Shown here: positions 6,509-11,602 of the stretch, one piece after another | Numbering within the stretch: position 1 is the stretch's first letter | Layout: every line of letters starts with the position of its first letter | Source: Burkholderia sp. | Lineage (GTDB): Bacteria > Pseudomonadota > Gammaproteobacteria > Burkholderiales > Burkholderiaceae | Length of the DNA: 11,602 nucleotides | Assembly (NCBI RefSeq): GCF_018375725.1 | Contig: NZ_JAHACR010000115.1 | Coordinates: 1 to 11,602, forward strand | Direction: 5' to 3' | Translations under genes and position numbers: made by a program | The notes under the pieces: generated by a model | What the model saw: only the letters and a program-made list of their open reading frames with translations | What the model was told of the DNA's origin: nothing | Databases searched by the model: none

Positions 6509-7102
6509 GGTATCCCTCTCGACCGTGCGGTGGGTTCGATCCCGATGCGGGTCGTCGGTACCCTTCGCACGATATGTCCAGCGTAGGCGGTCAAATTGAC
6601 AAACGCGGCAATTGCCCCCTTTCAAGGGGGCGTCAAACGGGTAGGGCGTTCCTATTATTGCGGCATTCCTGGTGTAGGCGCGACGCGATTCCGCACGGGC
6701 ATGCAGGGCTTCTGTCCGAGATTGTTTGGCGGCCCGGCCGTGGTCCGGCCGCGGCGGATGTCTGACCTGCGGCCGAGCCGGTTGCCTGCGCGCATGTGGC
6801 GGGAATGACCGATCCGCGTGGCGGCGCGGTGCGCGCGCAAGACGACAATACGCGTGCGAGTTGGCCACCACGCATGTCGCGCATGTCGATGCGCTGTCCC
6901 GGGGGAGTGACAGGAGGAATGCCAGGGTTGTCCGACGCCGCAGCGAACATGTCATGCCGTCGACGGGCTTCGTGCGCAAGCGGCCGGCTTGCGCGGCGAT
7001 CCGTGCCGCGGCATGGGCGACGGCGTCGACAGGCGCGGACGGCGGGTTTGAGCGCTGCTCGCGTCGAACGTATCGCATGGTTTCTTCATATGAGGTGCCG
7101 CA
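6509..7102. other. 594-bp intergenic region between LuxR-type gene and small secreted-protein gene
   Basis: No convincing gene on either strand: the open frames here are Arg/Pro/Ala-rich shadows with no domain or ribosome-binding site. The LuxR-type gene's Shine-Dalgarno and leader lie at the left end, a palindrome cluster at 6590-6631, and the small gene's ribosome-binding site (AGGTG near 7093) at the right end. The middle (~6640-7080) is GC-rich with short CGGCCG repeats around 6735-6760. I see nothing else to name, although the length leaves room for a small RNA. Confidence 0.5.
6590..6631. promoter_or_regulatory. cluster of three palindromes upstream of the LuxR-type gene
   Basis: Within 42 bp lie GTCAAATTGAC (6590-6600, 5-bp arms around one A), GGCAATTGCC (6607-6616, perfect 10-bp palindrome) and GCCCCCTTTCAAGGGGGC (6614-6631, perfect 8-bp arms around TC). 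The last two overlap by 3 bases. The cluster sits ~80-120 bp before the LuxR-type start codon. A minus-strand TTGACC lies within the first, but I find no matching -10 at good spacing. These look like operator sites, perhaps for autoregulation (inference). The third could also form a hairpin in a transcript, but no T tract follows it. Confidence 0.45.
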
Positions 7103-7354
7103 ATGAAGACTTTGTCCAGGACGGCGTTTGCCGTTGCCTGTCTGCTGGGCGCCGCTGGGGCCGCCCAGGCGCAGGGGAGTTCGCCCTCCGATGCAGCCAT
7201 TACCAACACGGCGGTGGGCGGCATGCCGAGCGCCGGCATGCAGGCGGGCGGTCCGGCGTCACCGACACGCGCCCAGGTCAGACAGGAACTGAGCCGCGCG
7301 CAGAAGTCGGGCGAGCTTGGCCGGATCAACCAACTCTACAACGGCAGCGAATGA
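7103..7354 (+). CDS. small secreted DUF4148-like protein
   Basis: 83 residues from ATG 7103, with AGGTG about 6 bases upstream. The first 23 residues are a typical Sec signal peptide: MKTLSR, a hydrophobic core AFAVACLLGAAGAA, and a signal peptidase I site AQA|Q after residue 23. The mature ~60 residues are Gly/Ser/Pro-rich and end in TRAQVRQELSRAQKSGELG (54-72). This is the TRAQV-x-x-EL-x-x-A-x-x-x-G-x-L pattern of DUF4148 proteins, which are common, multicopy and periplasmic in Burkholderia. Function is unknown. The gene stands alone downstream of a long noncoding region. Length (usually ~80-110) fits. The family call rests on the short motif. Confidence 0.78.
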   Translation: MKTLSRTAFAVACLLGAAGAAQAQGSSPSDAAITNTAVGGMPSAGMQAGGPASPTRAQVRQELSRAQKSGELGRINQLYNGSE

Positions 7355-7685
7355 ACATCGGGATTGCGATTCGGCGAGGCCGCCGCACAATGGCGGCCGC
7401 GTCGAACGCAGGCGTTCAGCCAATGCAGCGGCTGCGACCCGGATATCGCAACGACGACAGACGGACGGCGCGGCCGTCATCGAGGCGCATGCCATGCAGG
7501 TTGCTTGATGTGGAACGAATACGCGGGGGCACCCGCGTTGCGGCTTCATAAAAAAGGGTGCGAGCAAGAGGGCGGCGATCGCGGCGTCGGTGATCGCCGG
7601 GGCAATGTCGAGCATTCACTCAAAGGGACTGGCGCTTGAGCGTCACCCTGTTAGAATTCGGCTGCCGCATTGTTTCGATTGACTG
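7355..7685. other. 331-bp intergenic region with two possible hairpins and a weak promoter
   Basis: No credible gene. ACGCGGG (7521-7527) pairs with CCCGCGT (7532-7538) across a 4-nt loop, but no T tract follows, so termination of the small upstream gene is uncertain. CGGCGATC (7573-7580) pairs with GATCGCCG (7592-7599). TAGAAT at 7652-7657, 34 bases before the next start codon, is a plausible -10 for the DUF1992-tadA unit; no good -35 stands at proper spacing. The minus-strand frame 7259-7615 has no ribosome-binding site or domain. Confidence 0.4.
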
Positions 7686-8087
7686 ATGAGATTGCTTGAC
7701 GCCCTTGTCGAACAGCGTATCGCCGCCGCCGCTGCGCGGGGCCAGTTCGACGATTTGCCGGGTACCGACACGCAGCAGGTGCTGGCCGACGGCCTGCTCG
7801 TTCCCGAAGAGGTGTGGGTTGCCAACCGCATCCTGAAGAATGCAGGCTTCGTGCCCCCCGCTGTCGAGCAACTGCGCGCGCTGTGCGACTTGCAGAAGGA
7901 ATTGCGTGCGGTCAGCGATCGCGTCACACGCTGCCAGCTCGAGGCGAAGATGCTCGCGCTCGACATGGCGCTCGAATCGCTGCGGGGCAGCCCGATGGTG
8001 ATGCCCCGCGAATACTGCCGGCGGATCGCCGAACGCGTGTCCGAACGCGTGCTCAACGACGAGCTTGCGCAAGCGGGGGCGATGTGA
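7686..8087 (+). CDS. DUF1992 protein (DnaJC28-like conserved region)
   Basis: 133 residues from ATG 7686; no strong ribosome-binding site is visible. The N-terminal MRLLDALVEQRIAAAAARGQ, FDDLPG (21-26), and LLVPEEVWVANRILKNAGFVPP (37-58) are the hallmark of the DUF1992 family (PF09350), shared with eukaryotic DnaJ homolog subfamily C member 28; the bacterial protein has no J domain. Residues 60-133 are a charged, probably helical tail. There is no signal or membrane segment. The stop overlaps the GTG start of tadA in ATGTGA, implying translational coupling. The molecular function is unknown; pairing with a tRNA-modifying enzyme is suggestive only. Full length for the bacterial family (~120-140). 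Confidence 0.88.
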   Translation: MRLLDALVEQRIAAAAARGQFDDLPGTDTQQVLADGLLVPEEVWVANRILKNAGFVPPAVEQLRALCDLQKELRAVSDRVTRCQLEAKMLALDMALESLRGSPMVMPREYCRRIAERVSERVLNDELAQAGAM

Positions 8088-8650
8088 CGCCCGACGTGCC
8101 GCCGCCCGATCCTGCGAACGAATCCGCCGCGCCCGCTGCCGCACCGGTATCGGAGCGCGACGCGCATTTCATGCGCCTTGCGCAGGCCGCGGCCGAAGAG
8201 GCGCGTGCAGCCGGCGAAGTACCGGTCGGCGCGGTGCTGGTGCGCGGCGACGAGGTGATCGCGCGCGGTTTCAATCATCCGATCGGCGGGCATGACCCGT
8301 CCGCACATGCCGAAATGGCTGCGCTGCGTGAGGCGGCCCAGCACCTGCAGAACTACCGGATGCCTGGCTGCGAACTGTATGTCACGCTCGAGCCGTGCCT
8401 GATGTGCGCGGGGGCGATCATGCATGCGCGGATCGCGCGCGTCGTCTACGGTGCAGCCGACCCGAAGACGGGGGCATGCGGCAGCGTGATCGACGCTTTC
8501 GCGAATCCGCAGTTCAATCATCACACCGACGTGGTCGGCGGCGTGCTCGCCGGCGAATGCGGCGCGGCGCTGAAGTCGTTTTTTGCCGAACGCCGCCGCG
8601 CGCTGCGCGAAGCCCGGCTCGGCCGCACGCAGGCATCCGGCACGTCGTGA
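8084..8650 (+). CDS. tadA: tRNA-specific adenosine deaminase (A34 to inosine)
   Basis: 188 residues. The preferred start is GTG 8084, overlapping the upstream stop; the next Met at residue 30 would leave no N-terminal extension and still encode the whole domain, so it cannot be excluded. The cytidine/deoxycytidylate deaminase fold is complete. HAE at 75-77 gives the zinc ligand His75 and proton-shuttle Glu77, PCLMC at 104-108 gives zinc ligands Cys105 and Cys108, and EVPVGAVLV (45-53) precedes them. RIARVVYGAADPKTGA (116-131) and a C-terminal SFFAERRR (165-172) are typical of TadA. The enzyme converts A34 of tRNA-Arg(ACG) to inosine in the cytoplasm and is normally essential. The first ~27 residues are a Pro/Ala-rich, disordered extension. 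Operon with DUF1992 and probably with ldcA. Confidence 0.96.
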   Translation: MTPDVPPPDPANESAAPAAAPVSERDAHFMRLAQAAAEEARAAGEVPVGAVLVRGDEVIARGFNHPIGGHDPSAHAEMAALREAAQHLQNYRMPGCELYVTLEPCLMCAGAIMHARIARVVYGAADPKTGACGSVIDAFANPQFNHHTDVVGGVLAGECGAALKSFFAERRRALREARLGRTQASGTS

Positions 8651-8705
8651 ACCCGGCGCGGTTCCGGCCCTCTAAGCAGGTTTGATCTCCCGACCCGTTC
8701 CGCCC

Positions 8706-9644
8706 ATGTCCTTCCATCCCGTCGAGCCGTTCACCATCCGCCTGCTGGCGCCATCCGGCTATCCGCACGATCCCGATGCGATCAATCGCGCGCTCGAGCG
8801 TCTGAGCGATGCGCGGCATCGCATCGAGAACGTCGAAGCGACGCTTCGTCGCTACCAGCGGTTCGGCGGCACGGACGGTGAGCGGGCGGGCGACCTGAAC
8901 CGGCTGGCCGACCCCGAGCGGGCGCTGCCCGACATCGGGATCGCGGTGCGCGGCGGCTACGGCGCGGCACGCATTCTGCACGGGCTCGATTATCGCGGGC
9001 TGGAGCACCGGCTGCGCGACCGGCCGATCGTGCTCGTCGGGCACAGCGACTTCACCGCGATTCAGCTCGCGCTCTATGCGAAGGCGCGGGTCAAGACGTT
9101 CGGCGGTCCGATGCTGTCCGCCGATTTCGGCGCCCAGACGCCGAGCGAATTCACGATGGGCCATTTCTGGCGAACGATCACGCAGCCCGAGACGACGATC
9201 GTCGCGGAGGCTCCGCAGGCGCAGAGCGTCAACGTGGCCGGCACGCTTTGGGGCGGCAACCTCGCGATCCTGACCTCGCTCGTCGGTACGCCGTACATGC
9301 CCGACATCGACGGCGGCATCCTGTTCATCGAGGACGTCAACGAGCAGCCGTTCCGGATCGAAAGGATGATCTATCAGTTGCATCTGTCTGGCCTGCTCGC
9401 GCGTCAGCAGGCGCTCGTGATCGGCCAGTTCACTGGCGCGCGGCCATTCGAATACGACAACGGCTACGACATGCAGGCAATGATCGAGCAGGTGCGCGAG
9501 GTGATCGGCATCCCGGTCGTCATGGGCTTGCAGTTCGGCCACGTGCCCGACATGGTGACGCTGCCGTTCGGTGCGCAGGCGCGGCTCGTCGCGAACGCGC
9601 ACGGGTTCCGGCTGACCATGTCCGACTATCCGCATCTCGGCTGA
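8706..9644 (+). CDS. ldcA: LD-carboxypeptidase, peptidase family S66
   Basis: 312 residues. ATG 8706 is preferred; a TTG at 8682 would add eight unconserved residues. The S66 triad is visible: nucleophile Ser114 in VLVGHSDFTAIQ (109-120), Glu209 in FIEDVNEQPFRIERM (207-221), and His279 in GLQFGHVPDMVTLPFG (274-289). IAVRGGYGAARIL (79-91) and GGNLAILTSLVGTPYMPD (183-200) are further conserved blocks. The family cleaves the L,D bond before the terminal D-Ala of murein tetrapeptides in the cytoplasm during peptidoglycan recycling; some relatives act in microcin resistance. Length matches LdcA (~305-315). No signal peptide, as expected. It follows tadA by 55 bp with no good ribosome-binding site, is likely co-transcribed, and is closed by a strong terminator. 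Confidence 0.94.
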   Translation: MSFHPVEPFTIRLLAPSGYPHDPDAINRALERLSDARHRIENVEATLRRYQRFGGTDGERAGDLNRLADPERALPDIGIAVRGGYGAARILHGLDYRGLEHRLRDRPIVLVGHSDFTAIQLALYAKARVKTFGGPMLSADFGAQTPSEFTMGHFWRTITQPETTIVAEAPQAQSVNVAGTLWGGNLAILTSLVGTPYMPDIDGGILFIEDVNEQPFRIERMIYQLHLSGLLARQQALVIGQFTGARPFEYDNGYDMQAMIEQVREVIGIPVVMGLQFGHVPDMVTLPFGAQARLVANAHGFRLTMSDYPHLG

Positions 9645-9665
9645 TACGCGCACACGCGATGGTCG

Positions 9666-9689
9666 AAAAGGCGGGCGTCCCGCCTTTTT
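9666..9689 (+). terminator. rho-independent terminator after ldcA
   Basis: AAAAGGCGGG (9666-9675) pairs perfectly with CCCGCCTTTT (9679-9688) around a 3-nt loop, and the T run ends at 9689. It starts 22 bases after the ldcA stop. The A tract on the 5' side means it could also act on the opposite strand. Confidence 0.92.
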
Positions 9690-10011
9690 CTTCTGGTGAT
9701 GGCGCAACTAACGGCCGAATTCAGGAGACGATCCCGATCGTCTCGTTCGCCGTGCCGTCCTGACCCGCTCCCCGCGAGCAGGTCAGTGCGTCTCCTGGCG
9801 GGATGGGGGCGCGTCGGAGCCTGGCATCGACTTGCCGCAACCCCGCACATACATTCCGTCTGACCCGCACTATCTGCGCCGCTATATGGGCGCGTATCGG
9901 CGTTTTCGCTACACTGGGCCGTCATCGCATCGGCCCGAACGGCGCGGTTCCGGGCGCCGCGCGGCCGATGCAAACCCATTCCTTCAGCGAGTCTTCGTCG
10001 TACGTCGAACC
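9690..10011. other. leader/intergenic region upstream of puuE
   Basis: 322 bp between the ldcA terminator and puuE. The left third holds two dyads (see separate entry). The rest has no gene I believe: the puuE frame stays open back to 9832, but those 60 codons are basic, lack homology to PuuE N-termini I know, and are probably noncoding. A -10-like TACACT lies at 9910-9915 without a good -35. No ribosome-binding site is evident directly before the puuE ATG. Confidence 0.45.
9725..9786. promoter_or_regulatory. two inverted repeats upstream of the ureide operon
   Basis: GAGACGATC (9725-9733) and GATCGTCTC (9736-9744) are perfect 9-bp arms around CC. Sixteen bases on, CTGACC+C+GCTC (9760-9770) and GAGC+A+GGTCAG (9776-9786) form a 10-bp stem with one mismatch around a 5-nt loop. 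Neither is followed by a T tract. The short-centred first dyad looks like an operator for a dimeric regulator of purine catabolism; the second could be an operator or a leader hairpin (inference). Confidence 0.4.
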
Positions 10012-10965
10012 ATGCCACTCGATACTTCCTATCCACGCGATCTGATCGGCTACGGCCGTGATCCGGTGCAGGCGAACTGGCCCGGGCGGGCGCGCGTCGC
10101 GGTGCAATTCGTGCTGAATTACGAGGAGGGCGGCGAGAACTGCGTGCTGCACGGCGATCCGGGTTCCGAGCAGTTCCTGTCGGAAATCGTCGGGGCGGCG
10201 GCCTATCCGGACCGGCACATGAGCATGGAGTCGATCTACGAATACGGCTCGCGTGCCGGCGTCTGGCGGATCCTGCGCGAATTCGAGAAGCGGGGCTTGC
10301 CGCTGACGGTATTCGGCGTCGGCATGGCGATCGAGCGGCATCCGGATGTAGCGCGTGCGTTCGTCGAACTGGGGCATGAGATCGCCTGTCACGGCTGGCG
10401 CTGGATCCATTATCAGGGCATGGCACCGGAACTCGAAGCCGAGCACATGCGGCTCGGCATGGAGGCGATCGAGCGCGTGACGGGCGTACGGCCGCTCGGC
10501 TGGTATACCGGGCGCGACAGCCCGAACACGCGCCGGCTCGTCGCCGAGTACGGCGGTTTTCTGTACGACGCCGACTACTACGGCGACGACCTGCCGTTCT
10601 GGATGGACGTGCCGGTGTCGGGCGGCGGCACCGTGCCGCACCTGATCGTGCCGTATACGCTCGATACCAACGACATGCGCTTCGCGACGCCGCAGGGCTT
10701 CAACACGGCGGATCACTTCTTTCACTATCTGCGCGACGCGTTCGACGTGCTGTACGAAGAAGGCGACGAGACGCCGAAGATGCTGTCGATCGGCATGCAC
10801 TGCCGGCTGCTCGGCCGGCCGGGGCGCTTCCGTGCGCTGCAGCGCTTTCTCGATCACATCGAACAGCACGATCGCGTCTGGGTGGCGCGGCGCGTCGACA
10901 TCGCGCGTCACTGGCGTGACCATCATCCGTACCAGCCACATCATCCAAACGAAGAGCAAGCATGA
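10012..10965 (+). CDS. puuE: allantoinase, polysaccharide-deacetylase-like (metal-independent type)
   Basis: 317 residues from ATG 10012, where the conserved N-terminus YPRDLIGYGRDP (7-18) begins. The NodB/polysaccharide deacetylase-like fold is marked by ARVAVQFVLNYEEGGE (27-42), the MESIYEYGSRAGVWRIL block (72-88), GHEIACHGWRWIHY (121-134), GWYTGRDSPNTRRLVAEY (163-180) and LSIGMHCRLLGRPGR (258-272). These together are specific for PuuE allantoinase rather than chitin or peptidoglycan deacetylases. It hydrolyses (S)-allantoin to allantoate in the cytoplasm and is unrelated to the zinc amidohydrolase AllB. Its TGA overlaps the uraD start as ATGA, so the two are translationally coupled, and alc follows. 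Length is typical (~310). The His-rich tail (HHPYQPHHP, 304-312) is not conserved in a way I recognise. Confidence 0.95.
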   Translation: MPLDTSYPRDLIGYGRDPVQANWPGRARVAVQFVLNYEEGGENCVLHGDPGSEQFLSEIVGAAAYPDRHMSMESIYEYGSRAGVWRILREFEKRGLPLTVFGVGMAIERHPDVARAFVELGHEIACHGWRWIHYQGMAPELEAEHMRLGMEAIERVTGVRPLGWYTGRDSPNTRRLVAEYGGFLYDADYYGDDLPFWMDVPVSGGGTVPHLIVPYTLDTNDMRFATPQGFNTADHFFHYLRDAFDVLYEEGDETPKMLSIGMHCRLLGRPGRFRALQRFLDHIEQHDRVWVARRVDIARHWRDHHPYQPHHPNEEQA

Positions 10966-11483
10966 AGGCGATGCGTTACACCCTCAATCAACTGAACTCG
11001 ATGACGCCGGACGGATTTATCGCGGCGTTGTCGGGCATCTTCGAACATTCGCCGTGGGTGGCGGAGGCGGCGGCCGGACAGCGGCCGTTCGCGAGTCTCG
11101 ACGCGCTGCACCGGACGATGTCGGCGGCCGTCGAGTCGGCCGGCGAAGCGCGCCAGCTTGCGCTGATCAATGCACACCCGGAGCTTGCCGGGCGGGCGGC
11201 GGTGCGCGGCGAACTGACCGAGGAATCGACGCGCGAGCAGAGCGGCGCGGGCCTCGATCAGTGCACGCAGGCCGAATTCGACACGCTCCAGGCACTGAAT
11301 CGCGCCTATCGCGAGAAATTCGGCTTTCCGTTCATTCTCGCGGTGCGTGGCTACGACCGCCGCGGCATCATCGCGAACTTCGAGTCGCGCGTGCATCATT
11401 CGCGCGCCGAAGAAATGCGCGCAAGCCTCGACCAGATCTACCGGATCGCGCGCTTCAGGCTCGACGACCTGATCGACGCGTGA
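10962..11483 (+). CDS. uraD: 2-oxo-4-hydroxy-4-carboxy-5-ureidoimidazoline (OHCU) decarboxylase
   Basis: 173 residues from ATG 10962, sharing ATGA with the puuE stop. The protein is all-helical by pattern and matches OHCU decarboxylases: FEHSPWVAE (27-35), LINAHPELAG (68-77) with the catalytic His72, TEESTREQSGAG (86-97) with Glu92, and YREKFGFPFILAVRG (116-130), ending in RIARFRLDDLI. The His-to-Glu spacing of 20 is the same as in the zebrafish enzyme (His67/Glu87). It decarboxylates OHCU stereoselectively to S-(+)-allantoin, the substrate of the preceding puuE product, in urate degradation. Length fits the ~165-175 of the stand-alone bacterial form; no transthyretin-like HIU hydrolase domain is fused to it, so that activity must be encoded elsewhere. 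Confidence 0.96.
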   Translation: MKAMRYTLNQLNSMTPDGFIAALSGIFEHSPWVAEAAAGQRPFASLDALHRTMSAAVESAGEARQLALINAHPELAGRAAVRGELTEESTREQSGAGLDQCTQAEFDTLQALNRAYREKFGFPFILAVRGYDRRGIIANFESRVHHSRAEEMRASLDQIYRIARFRLDDLIDA

Positions 11484-11492
11484 CCGGGCAAT

Positions 11493-11517
11493 GTCGCTGC
11501 CGGCGCACGGCAGCGAC
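11493..11517 (+). promoter_or_regulatory. perfect hairpin between uraD and alc
   Basis: GTCGCTGCCG (11493-11502) pairs perfectly with CGGCAGCGAC (11508-11517) around a 5-nt loop, 10 bases after the uraD stop and 26 bases before alc. Only TTC follows, not a T tract, so it is not a standard terminator. It may be an RNA-stabilising or partial attenuating hairpin within the operon (inference). Confidence 0.5.
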
Positions 11518-11543
11518 TTCACTACGGAGACAAGGACGACACG

Positions 11544-11602
11544 ATGGCCATTCCGCTTCTCGACCCCCAGGCACCCGATTTCACGCGGCGCTACGTGAAT
11601 CT
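11544..11602 (+). CDS. alc: allantoicase, N-terminal fragment (continues beyond window)
   Basis: ATG 11544, with GGAGA at 11526-11530 and AAGGA at 11532-11536 (7-nt spacing), opens MAIPLLDPQAPDFTRRYVNL, cut by the window edge after 19 codons and two bases. The APDF-x-x-x-YVNL start is characteristic of bacterial allantoicases, which hydrolyse allantoate to (S)-ureidoglycolate and urea. The position directly after puuE-uraD on the same strand supports the call, since it is the next pathway step. Only ~6% of the expected ~330-residue protein is present, so domain checks are impossible here. Confidence 0.8.
   Translation, partial: MAIPLLDPQAPDFTRRYVN

Noticed and set aside
6735..6760. Repeated CGGCCG blocks as a possible structured element
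   Set aside because: Expected frequency of such hexamers in GC-rich DNA is high, and there is no consistent stem or T tract.
6509..7078. 190-codon N-terminal extension of the LuxR-type regulator
   Set aside because: No domain, low-complexity Arg/Ala composition, and a good ribosome-binding site stands before the ATG at 6508.
7259..7615. 118-codon minus-strand frame starting MLDIAPAITDAAIAALLLAP, suggesting a membrane segment
   Set aside because: No ribosome-binding site, only the first ~20 residues are hydrophobic, and it runs into the 3' end of the secreted-protein gene.
8514..9707. 397-codon minus-strand frame opposite ldcA
   Set aside because: Composition is that of an antisense shadow, and ldcA on the plus strand has its full catalytic triad.
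9922..10959. 345-codon minus-strand frame opposite puuE
   Set aside because: Antisense shadow; puuE motifs are unambiguous.

Overview
The window reads as a chromosomal segment of a high-GC betaproteobacterium, most likely Burkholderia. This rests on codon use, gene content and protein sequences I recognise by eye; no search was run. It combines an accessory-looking left part (about 1-5400) with a more conserved, more GC-rich right part (about 7690-11602).

Left part. A MocR/PdxR-type regulator (minus strand, 1-1353, 3' end off the window) is transcribed away from a two-gene unit on the plus strand. That unit is an FAD/NAD(P)-binding protein (1449-3014) and a Bcr/CflA-type MFS exporter (3011-4258), joined by an ATGA overlap. 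The 95-bp divergent spacer carries MocR-operator-like motifs, so the three genes probably form one regulated redox/export module of unknown substrate. Next comes a decayed stretch: the first ~37 codons of an OmpR-type response regulator (4413-4526), apparently frameshifted, then noncoding mosaic with the C-terminal scrap of an ISL3-type transposase (~4667-4740). An intact host-attachment family gene (4958-5353) with its own terminator ends this part.

Middle part. A LuxR-type regulator (minus, 5426-6508) has a ~600-bp upstream region with three clustered palindromes. It is followed by a small secreted DUF4148-like protein (7103-7354) and about 330 bp without a gene.

Right part. One run holds a DUF1992/DnaJC28-like protein (7686-8087), tRNA adenosine deaminase tadA (8084-8650) and an S66 LD-carboxypeptidase (8706-9644), closed by a strong terminator. 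After a 367-bp spacer with two dyads, a purine/ureide catabolic operon begins: puuE allantoinase (10012-10965), uraD OHCU decarboxylase (10962-11483) and the first codons of allantoicase alc (11544 onward). UraD makes S-allantoin, PuuE opens it to allantoate, and Alc splits allantoate to ureidoglycolate and urea.

I see no CRISPR array, tRNA, rRNA or complete mobile element. The least explained item is the MocR / FAD protein / MFS module; I cannot claim it is a new system.
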